Origin: Magnolia sinica
Taxonomy: Eukaryota > Streptophyta > Magnoliopsida > Magnoliales > Magnoliaceae
NCBI RefSeq assembly: GCF_029962835.1
Contig: NC_080577.1
Span: forward strand, 6,696,001 to 6,760,000
Length of the DNA stretch: 64,000 nucleotides
Direction of reading: 5' to 3'
The notes under the pieces were generated by a model, which worked only from the letters and a program-made list of their open reading frames with translations, was not told the DNA's origin and searched no databases. Both the position numbers and the translations under genes were made by a program. Positions 12,635-23,659 of the stretch are shown here, piece after piece (positions within the stretch are counted from its first letter, which is position 1; every line of letters begins with the position of its first letter).

Positions 12635-12658
12635 ATGTCGAGGGTGGCACAGGAGCTG

Positions 12659-13209
12659 GGGTGCGGATTAGGTACTACCGCCAACCTATTCCGAAGTAGG
12701 GACAGGTGGAGGCCCCAGGACTATTGACGGGCCACCGTGATATATGGATTCTATCCACACCGTCCATCCATTTTTCCATATCATTTTAGAATTCTGGACC
12801 AAAATTGAGGCAGATCCAAGGCTCAAGTGAATCACACCAGAGGAAGCAACAGTGCTAACGACTCCCACTATTGAAACCTTCTTAGGGTCAACCGTATTGT
12901 TTATTTTCCATCCAACCTGTTGATACGGTCATATACACCTGGATGAAGTGAAAAAATAAATATCATTTTCATCCAAAACTTATGTGGTCCGTAAGAAATT
13001 TTCAACAGCAAGAATTTAATCCCTACTGTGTGGTGCATTTAAGCCTTGGATCTTCTTTAATTTTTTCCAGTGTTTTAAAATGATATATAAAAAAAAATTT
13101 ATGGACGGTGTGGATAGAATTCATACATCACGTTGGCCCCTCAGTGGCCCACAGGGCCTCCGCCTGTCCCGAGCTCGGAACAGGCGGAGGTAGTACCTAA
13201 TCCGCACCG
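12659..13209. mobile_element. complete Mutator-type foldback MITE with 9-bp target duplication
   Basis: Both ends read GGTGCGGATTAGGTACTACC (inverted), and pairing continues inward for more than 100 bp through GACAGG-GGAGG, CCACCGTGAT and TCCACACCGTCCAT. It sits inside OMT coding sequence and is flanked by CAGGAGCTG at 12650-12658 and 13210-13218. The intact OMT has this 9-mer once (GGCACAGGAGCTGCTG). Nine-bp duplications are typical of Mutator-like elements. It has no coding capacity. It is the best-defined member of the repeat group that recurs throughout the window. Confidence 0.92.
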
Positions 13210-13635
13210 CAGGAGCTGATGCCGTAGCCATTGCCAACGAGTTCCCACACGCACAACGCACCGTGTTTGATCTCCCACACGTGGTTGCGAGCATTCCAAA
13301 GAGTAAGAACATACGTATGGTTGGAGGGGACATGTTTGAATCCATCCCTTCAAGGTACGTACTTTTATTCCTTGCAGTTTACTATTCATCAATGTTCCAC
13401 TACAGTAAGCAATCTGAATGACCATCTGATCTATTGACATCCGTTAGTAGTTGGGACCACCACCTCATATGTTGGTGGGCCTTAGATCTAACCATTTTCA
13501 GTTTGTGGGCCCTATCAGAATGAGATTCCAGTGGAAATTAGTATTCCGCGCGGTTCCAAGGGACAGAAGTAGATTTTGGAACACTTTAAGTCTCCTATTC
13601 TTCCAAACAAATAGATGGTTTAAATTCTCAGTTTT

Positions 13636-13661
13636 ACACACACACACACACACACACACAC
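13636..13661. repeat. CA dinucleotide microsatellite
   Basis: About 13 tandem CA units in the intron remnant of OMT copy 3. Confidence 0.95.
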
Positions 13662-13690
13662 CAAATAGACAGTTCAGATCCATCAATTGG

Positions 13691-13999
13691 ACTGTCCTAA
13701 TGTACCGATGGAACTTGGACCGATAATTAACTCTGCTACGGGTAGGGTTGTCAATGGGCCAGGCCGGCTGATGGGCTTTGGGCTCAGCACGTATTCGGCC
13801 AAGGTTTATGTATGCCTTCTTTTAATAGAAAAACTTCAAAGCCTCTGTCTAAGGCACCGCATTAACACAACAAATTATGGTGCCATACTAGTATGGCATG
13901 AGAGGATCAGGACTTTATCGATGCATCTTACGATTCACTATACTGGCTTATACTTATGGATGACGAAACATCGCCAAACCTGCGTGAAGTAAAAGTGAA
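13691..13999. other. non-coding spacer
   Basis: Holds a hAT-like end motif (TAGGGTTGTCAATGGG near 13745). Otherwise nothing is recognised. Confidence 0.5.
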
Positions 14000-15315
14000 C
14001 CGTTTTCTTTGATCTTTTGCGCCCTCCCAAAAGACGTGTGAAGAAAATTTTAAATTCTAAAGAAGGATGCTAGGTTGGCCGTCCCACCTCTAACGAAACC
14101 TATAAAAATCACTTGCATCATCATCATCCAACAAATGGACAGCTATATAGGTACTCAAAAATTACCATCGATACATGTTCTCTGCAAACAAGACGTGTCT
14201 ATTATCCACTCATTCTTATATACGACAGCCATTTGATGCCATGGCTGGGTATGAGACTCGATTAGTAGGCACATGGCATATGTTGACTCAGATCAAACCA
14301 ACTAGATCGCGGGCATGAATATTATTAAATTACAGACTAAAACTTAGATTGGTTGAAAAATTCTAACATTTAATCTATTGAGAAAGCATGATGAATTGAA
14401 TAATTCAGAAATTCAGGTATGCATGGTTTTTCGTGCATATGCTCTGAGTAGTATTGGCCCATTGATTGATCCGTCCTGATACATCACCATGTGTGCCGGA
14501 GTTGTATGGTTGGTGACATTTACTAAAATGAGGAAGATTCAAAATTCATGCAGACTACCTAAATCCTAGAATTAAAAACTTTCAAAGGCCCATGGAAATG
14601 TTTATATGTCATCCCAACCGTTAATAAAGTTATTCCCACCAGGATGAGCTGAAAACTCAAATATTAGCTAGTCTGATTCAAACTCTCTGCCCCCGGTGAT
14701 GGTTTCACTGGCGGGCGTTGAATTGTTATTCTTTCATATAGTGCGTGCGTAACTTGATTTTTGATTTGTCTTATTTTTGTACTCATGCATGTAATAGATT
14801 TTTCCATCTGTCTCATTTTTATAAGCACGTCTTAACATGACCCATCACAGTTTTAGATTTGACTAGACCACATGAGAGATGAAAGCAAAGCCTGTTTGAA
14901 GTTATCAATTATTCGTGAAACTTGGACTCATATCTAACAAATGCACATGCAATAATGACATGGGACCACAATCAAAATACCCCAAAGGTGCGTGTCTTCA
15001 ATCAATACTGATTGCCTATGATAACATAGCCCACCAGAGGAAGTTAGGTGAGGCCACAATCATATTTATGAGAAATCCATCCATCTGTTTTATTAGATCA
15101 TGTTAGGAGATTAACCCAAAAATGAGGCTGATCCAAAGTATATACACTTCGTGACAAGAAAAGACAAGGAAATGCCATCAGTTGAAACCTCCCAAGTGCA
15201 TCATAAAGTTTATATGCCATCCATACCATAAGTAAGGTCATCCCTACTGGGATGAAATAAAAATACAATAATGTTAGCCTGAATCAAAACTTCCATTCGC
15301 CATAAATGTTACAAT
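14000..15315. other. gene-free part of duplication unit 1
   Basis: No coding region is supported. It contains diverged foldback-repeat modules (ATGAGGCTGATCCAAAG, TATATGCCATCC near 15120-15230), which are also present in unit 2. Confidence 0.6.
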
Positions 15316-15739
15316 AGTCACTATACCAAAATTGTCATTTAGGAACGGTTTTAAGCCGTTCGTAACTTCTAAATGAGGCGTCGCGGAATGAAGGAACAAT
15401 TCAACCGTATTGGGTGCCAATTCAAATTTTAGGAACGGTTTTAAACCGCTCCGTTGCCAACAGTCAGATTTTAGGAACAATTTTAAACCCTACTCTTTTT
15501 TTCTTTTTTTAAACCTAAAGAAACTTCATTGATGGAAATCCAATGATAACATCTATTACATCCTTTTGCTGAAGCACATACATCTAAACCTCAACAGTAA
15601 GATTATTTACAAAATATAGAAAAAGAAAGCAGTAAAGACCGTCCCAACACCAAAACCAAAATTACAAATTTGAAGAAATTTCCAAAAAATCCATTAAATA
15701 AGAATTACAAAGTGGGCCCAAGCATTCATCCCAACCCAA

Positions 15740-16020
15740 TCAATCCTTTTTTTTTGGAGATTTTGAAGCTTCCTCAGACTTCTTAGGTAAGAGAACAGAG
15801 TTTATGTTTGGCAAAACACCACCACTTGAAATTGTCACACCAACTAGCAATTTCCCAAGCTCATCATTTTTGACAGCCAAAAGAACATGCTTTGGAATGA
15901 TGCGGGACTTCTTATTGTCTCTAGCAGCATTCCCAGCCAGCTTCAAAACCTCAGCTGCCAAGTACTCAAGAACAATAGCCAAATAGACAGGAGATTCATG
16001 CAAGCTTGTGCCATTAGCCT
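15740..16020 (-). pseudogene. histone H2A fragment (H2A.W-like tail) captured in the CACTA element
   Basis: The 3' exon of a plant H2A gene. The translation runs [16 protein letters not shown], then [17 protein letters not shown], then [12 protein letters not shown], and ends ASKSPKKKD. The SPKK motif near the C-terminus is typical of plant H2A.W. The N-terminal half of the histone fold (about 55 residues) is absent. A possible splice acceptor (CTATAG) lies just upstream at about 16021-16026. Two acidic-patch positions differ from normal H2A: one Glu of NDEEL is missing, and VLELAGN reads VLKLAGN. Even if translated it would not make a normal nucleosome subunit. It is most likely a transduplicated fragment, possibly transcribed. 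Confidence 0.88.
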
Positions 16021-16333
16021 ATAGTAGTTGAACGATCATTAGATAAAATACAAAATCATAGTTGTCGAAAAGTCTTATTCTCATAATACAAAAGGATTTA
16101 TGCATACCGGGGTTGGTACGATGTTTCTGTCAGCAATCTTCTAAGCATTGTAAGCATAAGATTCGGACATCTGAGTAACATTAATCAGTGCATGCTAGAG
16201 ATGCAAAGACATGACTCTTTCAGGTATGCCATAAGTTATGTATAGGAACACTTGCAACCAACTTGAAGATGCAACTAACAGGACATTTTCATTTTTCAAC
16301 TGATGGCAAGAGACACAATGATGCAATGCACCT

Positions 16334-16411
16334 CTAATCAAAGGGGTCAATTCGAGGATCATGCTCGCTTGCCACTACCATCCCCGTGCAAAGGCATGTA
16401 GGACACATGAT
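16334..16411 (-). pseudogene. captured terminal exon of a small CPTCLCTG-motif protein
   Basis: After a good acceptor (TTTGTTGCAG) the minus strand reads IMCPTCLCTGMVVASEHDP then RIDPFD and a stop. A short exon with an acceptor, a clean C-terminus and a CxxCxC motif looks like a real plant exon. I cannot name the parent gene with certainty. Confidence 0.5.
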
Positions 16412-17640
16412 CTGCAACAAATGAAAACCAACAACATAGAATTATGACAAAGCAATCCCAGCTATGTAAAACATAATGAAGAAGAAACATGTGGACTGAA
16501 TGTTAAAGATCAGTAGAATGAAGCAATGACCCAATATAAAACCTGTGCTTGAACAACACTCCATACATCTAAAAATTGTCATGTTGGGTGCACATGTCAA
16601 AATCCACATTGGCAAACAATGAATGGACATCAGAACAAAAAAAAATAAAAATAAAAAAATTGATGTCTGCAGCATGTTGGATTTTGATGTTTGCCCATTT
16701 GGGAACACAAGTTTCTCGGGGTGGGTAGTTGCATTAAAGACCATGGTGGAAATATCTTGATGGAATACCCAAGTAGCAGGGCTGTTTGGGCATCTTTGGA
16801 TAGAATCTTAAAAACTGTACATGGAATACCCTAAGGAATCGTCAACAAATGGAAAACTGCAGAATCCAACAATAAATTCATTGTTTTGTTTGGAGTGTAG
16901 TTTTCTATGGAAGATCAATAGTTGAAGGGAGAGAGTCCATCATCATCATCTAAACCTTATCACAACTAATCGGAATTGGCTACATAATCCTGCTCCACCA
17001 TTCCACTCTATTGAGGGTCAGACCTTTAGTTAGACCATAGGTCATCAAGTCTATTTTTCACTACATCAATGAAGTTTAAAGCATAACCTATCATCCATAA
17101 CTAACCGTCCTGGCTGAGAATAGAAATAACATGCCATTGGAAGCATAAAAACCTTAACATACCGAAAGATATTGAAACAATCCCTTTAAATGTTGGGGCT
17201 TCAGATGGTCTTGAACTCTGGAAAGGAAGAAAATATACACTGCCATACCAAGTACACAGAGGCAAAAGGATATCAAAATAAGCACAACTTTGAGCACACA
17301 AAGGAAAATAGCACCTGCCAAACTAAAATATACTTTGTCGATCAAGACTAGAACTCATCTTCCATCTAGTCTGATATGCAAGCAGAATCAAACTATCGGC
17401 ATGTTAAAAGAGTTCAAATGTTTAGAACAATATATTTTAAGGAATCTCAACATACACAACAAGAAAACAGAAGTGAACACACCCAAATCATCCAAATCCA
17501 ATCCAAAGGTAATTAATCCCAATGATCCCTAAAAATCAAATCATAATTCTTCTCTAACAGAACCCATGATCAAATGAAAACTAGCAAGTGCCATGAAAGA
17601 AAATAAGAAACAACTTTTCATGAGGGAGATTGAAACAGAC
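16412..17640. other. CACTA interior without recognised exons
   Basis: Non-coding, AT-rich. It may be intron sequence taken with the gene fragments; no motif is recognised. Confidence 0.5.
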
Positions 17641-17805
17641 CTTGGTAAATAGACCGTGTGAACGGCTCCGATGTCCTTCCTAGGAGAGCTTCTCTCCTCA
17701 ACCTCTCCTTCTCTTCTAATTCCTTCTCCCTCTGCCTTTGCCTCTCAGCAATCTCATCCAGCTTGGCTTTCCGCTCTGCATCTTCCTTCTTACGCCGTTC
17801 GGCCT
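17641..17805 (-). pseudogene. captured exon of translation initiation factor eIF3 subunit A
   Basis: A 55-codon open exon bounded by an acceptor CTGCAG and a donor GTCTG. Its charged helix (ERRKKEDAERKAKLDEIAE, then RQRQREKELEEKERLRREAL, then LGR) corresponds to the C-terminal coiled-coil part of plant eIF3a (AERKANLDKAFEKQRQREIE in Arabidopsis, from memory). The splice borders are kept and no stop falls inside. The rest of eIF3a is absent. It lies on the same strand as the H2A piece, so one transcript from the element's right side could include both. Confidence 0.82.
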
Positions 17806-20210
17806 CTGCAGTACAAATCAAACACTCACCATAGATCAATCAAAACATAAGATGATATATATGAGAAAAAAGTGCAAGCATGCTTTCAACAGAAGCAGCC
17901 TAATACAAATCACTCATAATAATCAGGTTTTTCTGACAAGGCATGTTTTGTTCCACAATATAATGCAGATGCATAAGAGATTAGGTTATCTGGCAAGTAA
18001 TGCAAATGCATAAGAGATTAGGTTATCTGACAAGGCATATTTTGTTCCACAACACTCTAATGCAAATGCTACCTTGATGCCTGGTAGAGATGCTGAAAGT
18101 AATGAAAACCAATAGAAAAAGGTTAGCATTTCCAAGAAATGAGCTTTTCTTGAGATATAACCATGAGAACATTGCATTAAGTTACTATTGTAAAACACAG
18201 TTTGTGAAGCAGAGCCCTCTCAAAAGGAAATTGAGGTTTTCAGTTTTAAAAAGAGATAAATACATCTTGGTTTTTGGTTGGCATGCACGAATGGAAAATC
18301 AAGTATACTTATGATGAAAGGATTGAATTCATTGTCTGGAACTTAGTTCTGGAAACTGTTGCAAATTTCATTCACTGAAATGTCCTATTCATAGCCATTT
18401 ACTTTCCTTGTCATTCAGTTAACTACCTATGCCAATAAAATCTATCAAGTTCTACCATGCATCATAATATTATGTGAATCCACCGCATCTAACTTATGTG
18501 AATCGTTGGATCATGCCACAGTCGGAAGAAAACAGATTTGATAAACACGTCACTGTTAATGAAGGGAAAGTTGGAAATGATGGAAATAAACACAAACAAA
18601 TCAAAAAGGTAAATATATTTTTTCCGTCTAGAAAAACGGACATGTTCATGACAAGATAATCGTACCTTCATAAAAACACTCATTTTTATTCTTCAAAGAA
18701 GATCCACATGCTAGACCATTATTCAAGAATGAAATTTGCAATATATTATGGTCTTAAGGGCAGGGTCCAGACAAATCAGAGATCCAAAACCAATGGTGGA
18801 CAATGGATGAATTAGATCGTCCAATCAACATGATATTCAGTACATGCCCCATCCAGTGTGGGCCGCACAACTAGGATCTACTTACGTGTACGCCACACTG
18901 AATTTGGTTGGGTTCCTACATTGATGCTTGACTAGTGTTGTATGGGAACTTTCACACATAATGCTTTCATTCCTGTTGAAATGTCAATAGCGTAAATCAT
19001 CCAAGCATTTAAAAAGGCAGGCCACCCCATAACTATCATCTAGTAAAACCAAACATATCGAATATATAGGTGGGGTCGTACCATTGGCTGTCCATTTATT
19101 TCAAAGTTGTATCCTACGTGATGAGTGGAACATCTTGGTTTTCCTCGGTATGGCCCCACGTTCAGCACCATCCGGATGATTACAAAAAGTCCCACTTTGG
19201 GTAGGAAAAGAAGGCACTGTATGTGAAATCTTCCATACAACGGGTGAAATCGCCCCTAATCCGCCAAGAGCAGTGACAGTTACAGGCTGCTGCAAAAATT
19301 AAAATAATAATAACCTCAAGATGCTACCACCACATCCGCCGTCACTAGTCCCTGCAACAACTTGTGAAACCCATCTCCACTCCATTGCCAATCTTGTGAG
19401 CTCATCTTCTTCTTTCGCAGTTGATTTCTACCACCCATCCAGCATCCATCCATTAAAATCGACCCTCTGATTGGGTGGAGTACTACCAGTCCTCTCACAC
19501 ACCCCACTGCTCCGCTCACACCAGCGACCCACAATCACAGTCGTTTGCACCCAATCTCCAGCCATCAGCAAAACACCAGAAATCATAGCAGAGCCCCACT
19601 CCAAGCGTCTTTAAAGGGCCCCCATTCTACTGATCGGAAGACGAATGACCAAGATCTCAAAGTAGAGTGGACCTTCACCCGCACCTACAACAAAAAGAGC
19701 AGAACTCTGCTCCCATCATCAGCCCACCCCTGTCACAGATCGTGAAATCGTAGGGCCTTCTTCTTCGCTGGCTTCTGTCTTCATGCCTCCATTAAATCCA
19801 GCAATCCTCTGAAATCGGCGACCCCTGCGCATCAAGTAGCCATTGAATCCGTCATCCTCTAATGTGGCTTGCTCAAACCCTAGATCTAGACCTCTGGCCA
19901 CCATCTTCTACGGCTACTCCCAGTCATGACTTCCACCCCTGCTGCGTCGAGAGCGACACACATTGTTTCCACACTTCCTTCAATGCCAGGGTTTTAAAAA
20001 CCCCCTTTCGTCAAACGACAACATTGATCTACCATTCCAATCTATGAAAAAGAGAATCACAATGAGAGCCTAATCTGACAGCTGGAGAAAAAACTTCCTT
20101 TGACAACGGTGAGGAGTTCGTGCCCGAGGTGGTGGCCCTCGATCACAAATATTGCGAAAATCCTTGCATAGGGTTTGGAAAAGGAAAAAAGGGATATAAA
20201 GTGCTGGAAA

Positions 20211-20212
<2 letters not shown>
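17806..20212. other. CACTA interior, right part
   Basis: It contains a diverged stretch with foldback-type modules (about 18770-18910) and a GC-richer block (19320-19990) that resembles a promoter or 5' UTR, with no coding evidence. Two nearly identical pieces near 17970-18015 and 18000-18070 form a small direct repeat. Confidence 0.45.

Positions 20213-20252
<40 letters not shown>
20213..20252. repeat. GA microsatellite
   Basis: About 19 AG units near the right end of the CACTA element. Confidence 0.95.
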
Positions 20253-20254
<2 letters not shown>

Positions 20255-20387
20255 CTTTTAGAAATCAAATCAGCCTTTTATTTTAGTTACTTTTTTAACC
20301 TTTGTTACGTACGGCCTAAAACCGTTTCTAAACCAAAAAAAGAGCCGTTTCTAATCATCGATTTTGGTGTAGTGAGTGTAAGTTTAA

Positions 20388-20850
20388 TCCACACTGTTTC
20401 TTTAATGGGCGGCCCACTCCAGTTTTGGATCCGCCTAAATTTTGGCAGTCCTATAGTGGGGTCTACTTTGATGTATGTGTATAGTATATCCACGCCGTCA
20501 ATCCATTTTTTTTCCAGCCCATTTTAGGTCATGAGAACAAAAATGCAGCAGGTACATATCTCAATTGGACCACACTATGAAAAGTGATGATCAAACATCC
20601 AACATTAAAAACTTCTAAGGGACCACCATAATATTTATTTGCCATCCAACCTGTTCATAAGTTCATGCAAACTTCCATGAAGGAAAACAACAAATATCAG
20701 CTCGATGGAAAACTTGTGTGCCCCATTAGAAGGTTTTTAATGGTCAAGAATGGGATTTGTATCTACTTCATTTTTTGTTTGATGTCCTAAAATGAGCTAG
20801 CAAAATAGATAGACGGCGTGGGTGAGGGCCGCACCTAATCAGCTTCCCTT
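20388..20850. repeat. foldback MITE copy
   Basis: It shows GTGGGGTCTACTTTGATGTATG, CCACGCCGTCAATCC, a centre ATTTGCCATCCAACCTGTT, and the complementary right half GACGGCGTGGGTGAGG. It is the orthologous position of the repeat split by the gypsy element at 27860-28315/34510-34560. Confidence 0.75.
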
Positions 20851-20863
20851 TTAAACGGGAGTG

Positions 20864-21235
20864 GATCAGATGTGCCCCAGCCTCACCCAAGATATGTAGT
20901 GCGGACCTTACAGTTGAGCCACGTCGTCAATCTATTTTTTTAGATCATTTTATGTCATGAGCCCAAATATGAAGTAGGGCCAATTCTCAGGTGGACCATA
21001 CCTTAGGAAACAGTGGTGATTTGCCATTAATGGGCCATGCACAAAAGTTTTGGATCAAGGTGATATTTGCTTTATCCCTTTATCCAGGTTTATGTAACCT
21101 TATCAATAGGATGGATGGCAAATAAACATTACAGAAACCTTTTGGTGGGCCCAGGAAGATTTTAGTGGTAGAACATTCAATCAGCATTATTTCCTATAGT
21201 GTGGTCCACATGAGATTTGGATCTTCTTTTTTAAA
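20864..21235. repeat. foldback MITE copy
   Basis: It starts GGGAGTGGATCAGATGTG and contains GGTGGACCATACC, GATGGCAAATAAACATTAC and GTGGTCCACATGAG modules. Its counterpart in unit 2 is about 34590-34930. Confidence 0.7.
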
Positions 21236-21344
21236 AAAATAAAAAAATAAAAAATTAGGCTCATGCCTTAAAATCACCTTGAGAAAACTTATCGACAGCT
21301 TGGATGTATAATAAATACATCAAAGTAGGCTCTTTTAAACATGT

Positions 21345-21850
21345 GACATGCATTAGGCACTGCCCGGACCCAGCTAGAGACAACCTGGCAAGCGCTATGT
21401 GGGGCCGATATTGTGATGCATGTTTTTTATCCACATCATTCACCCATTTTTACATGTAATTTTAGTGAATGAGCCCAAGGATAAATCAAATGATCAAGCG
21501 CACCATAGCAAAGGAAGCTACGGATTGAATGCCCACCGTTGAAAACTTTTTGGGGGCCATACAAGTTTTGAATGAAGCTAATATTTATGTTTTCCCATCA
21601 TCCTTCATGCATGTCTATGTGACCTTATGAACAAGTTGGATGGCAAATAAACATGATGGCGATAGGAAGGTTTCAACAGTGGACATCATTGTCAACATTT
21701 ATTTATGCTTTGTTGTCCACTAGAGCCTTTGATCTACCTCCTTTTTTGGCTTATGTTCTAAAATAATTTGTAAAAATAGATGGATGGTGTAGATCATAAA
21801 ACATATACTATTTGTGCAATTTAATTAAAGACGAGGCCACACCTACTAGC
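21345..21850. repeat. foldback MITE copy (GCTAGAGAC-type subterminal)
   Basis: Left subterminal CCCAGCTAGAGACAACC, then GTGGGGCCGATATTGTGATG; central GTTGGATGGCAAATAAACAT; right half GATGGATGGTGTAGATCATAAA. Its counterpart in unit 2 is 34980-35360. Confidence 0.72.
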
Positions 21851-21865
21851 GAGGGCCTTATTTAG

Positions 21866-21909
<44 letters not shown>
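21866..21909. repeat. GT microsatellite
   Basis: About 20 GT units at the left edge of the unit-1-specific segment. Confidence 0.95.
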
Positions 21910-21911
<2 letters not shown>

Positions 21912-23095
21912 GAAGTATGAACGTGTCAGAATTGTACTCGACTGTTGTTTAATTGAACACTAATGACCCCCACGCTAAGATGGACCGATTAAGACCGAGT
22001 TATAAGACTCGGCCGCCCTCATTAGCCACCGGTTGTAACAGTGATCAGATGATTTGTGGATGGAGAGGAGTCGGTCCTTCCTAATTGACTGCTTTTGCCT
22101 TGTGTCTTAAGGACTTGTTCTTTCACTAGTAATTGTCAACAATGTATTTTTCAAATGAACAGATATGGCTATACTAAAACAGAAGAAGGCTAAAATAATG
22201 TTGATTTTTTATTGATTTATAGATATTCCTCATTCTAATTGAGAGTGTGACACATAAATTAGAGAATACATAAAAAGAGATCAATACTTGAATCGCCTGC
22301 ATGGACAAATGATCTAGGCGAATGGTTAATAGGATGTGACTAGAATGTTTGATCCTCCAAGTAAGAACATCATTGATCAGGATCCAGCAATAGAAGAGGT
22401 TGTAGATATTTATCCTACTACTAAGCATATTATAGCAGTAGCGTTGAACAATAGCAATCTAAGTGAAGACTGGACTTGGATATGCTAAAATAAAGGGAAA
22501 TACTATAAAGATAAATTATATTTAGTATGGGCCTAGAACTCTTCATCATATTCTCCTTTTATAGTTTCTGGATATCACTACTAGGTTTTCTTATTAGTTT
22601 AGGATCCTTCACAACCATGACTTTTTTATATACTCTTCCCACAAAAGATCCCAGTAAATTTGAAATCTTTTACAGATCTCTTGCTACTGTGGCTGCGATG
22701 ACTTTTGTACATCGAAAATCGTTTTCCAGACTCTGTATCATTGGATCCAGTTTAATCACGGATCATCTTCAGAGATTCTCTATTGTGACCACGAATATTT
22801 GTGGAAGTGGTGGAACCGGTCCCACTAGATCCATATCGAGCTTCAATGCATTAGTTATCATCCACTTAGATATTGGTTCGATCTTCGAAGCTTCAAAATT
22901 ATCATGAAAGTTTCGAATGTATCCTAAAAGATCTCTCATTTTAAAAAGACTATAAAATACAGTTCTATTGAGCATAATTTAAATATGTGATGGGATCCTT
23001 GTCTCAATGAATCTTATATAGACTTATTCAGTCGCTTTGTTTCTTCAATAGACATATGTACAGCTTTATACCATTGCATTTTACACTAGGGCATG
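21910..23095. other. unit-1-specific 1.2-kb segment of unknown origin
   Basis: Absent at the matching place in unit 2 (around 35300-35375). Parts look coding-like: plus-strand FDPPSKNIIDQDPAIEEVV near 22345-22405, and minus-strand LLGSFVGRVYKKVMVVKDP near 22590-22660 plus PISKWMITNALKLDMDLVGP near 22810-22880. I do not recognise the family, and the readable stretches are short and interrupted. It may be an old transposon or gene remnant. Confidence 0.4.
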
Positions 23096-23177
23096 TGGAG
23101 GAAGAAATTGATGGATAGCCACGTGTTTGTTCATGAATCATGATACTGCGAGCAGAGGAAGTACGTTAACCAACTGG

Positions 23178-23366
23178 CGCGGATTGGGTACTACCCTAGG
23201 ACCTAGCTAGAAACGGACGCTCCTGTCAAGGATCCGTGGGACCCACTACTGTGATGTCTGTGTTTTATCCACACGCTCCATCCATTTTTATTTTTATTTT
23301 TTAAATCATTTTAGGCCGTGATCTAAAACATGAGGCAGATGGAATGCTCAACCATTTTACTTGGAT
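23178..23366. repeat. foldback MITE, left end only
   Basis: It begins GGCGCGGATTGGGTACTACC, then CTAGCTAGAAACGGAC, GTGGGACCCACTACTGTGATG and TTATCCACACGCTCCATCC. It is cut off where duplication unit 2 begins. Confidence 0.75.
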
Positions 23367-23659
23367 CTTTTTTCACTTTCCCAAAAAGAAAAGTGAAGAA
23401 AATTTCGAATTCTGAAGGAGGAGGATGCCTTCGTTCCACCTCTAATCAGACTTATAAATGTCGCCAGCATCATCATCATCCAACGAACAGATAGCTATTT
23501 GATACTTTGGCTGGGTAAGACGCTTGATAATTAGTAGGCACATGGCATATGTTGACTCGGATCAAACCGACTAGATTGTGGACACCACTGTTCTTATGTT
23601 ATGGTCCAAAACTCAGATTGGTTGAAAAATTCTAACCTCTAATCCATTGATACTTGTTT

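Larger units (their letters stand above)
12632..13690 (+). pseudogene. OMT fragment (copy 3): part of exon 1 plus intron
   Basis: The OMT similarity starts abruptly inside the SAM-binding motif (GATGTCGAGGGTGGCACAGG, a VDVGGGTG-type motif). It is interrupted by a MITE (12659-13209), resumes at 13210 (AVAIANEFPH-type sequence, FDLPHVVASIPKSKN) and runs into the exon 1/intron junction near 13354, with the last part of the exon (PSADAVF region) deleted. Intron similarity continues to about 13690. There is no exon 2 and no 5' half. The left border abuts the ERIL1 intron copy with a 3-base overlap (TTG, 12632-12634). A CA microsatellite at 13636-13661 is private to this copy. Confidence 0.88.
15319..20374. 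mobile_element. CACTA transposon carrying host-gene fragments (non-autonomous)
   Basis: The left end is CACTATACCAAAAT and the inverted right end is CACTACACCAAAAT. A 3-bp duplication AGT lies on both sides (15316-15318 and 20375-20377). Subterminal motifs of the form GGAACGGTTTTAAGCCGTTCG repeat in both orientations near each end (15350-15490 and 20300-20360), as expected for transposase binding in En/Spm elements. Length is 5056 bp. No TNP2 or TNPD-like transposase coding is visible. Instead there are minus-strand exon pieces of histone H2A, eIF3a and a small Cys-motif protein. The paralogous position at 27667-27669 has a single AGT and no insert, a natural empty site. Confidence 0.94.
14000..23195. 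repeat. unit 1 of an old tandem duplication
   Basis: Apart from inserted elements, this stretch is colinear with 23367-35415. Anchors: 14009-14390 with 23367-23650; 14520-14555 with 25160-25200; 14690-14885 with 26040-26215; 14915-15318 with 27170-27669; 20375-21800 with 27667-28315 plus 34510-35300; and 23110-23195 with about 35380-35415. The CACTA element (15319-20374) and the segment 21865-23095 occur only here. Confidence 0.8.

Noticed and set aside
19040-20047. Several short frames on both strands in the right half of the CACTA element
   Set aside because: All are short, overlap each other in different frames, and show no known domain.
22527-22907. 126-codon open frame on the plus strand as a gene
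   Set aside because: No recognisable domain. Coding-like islands on the opposite strand are at least as convincing, and the segment is a private insertion.
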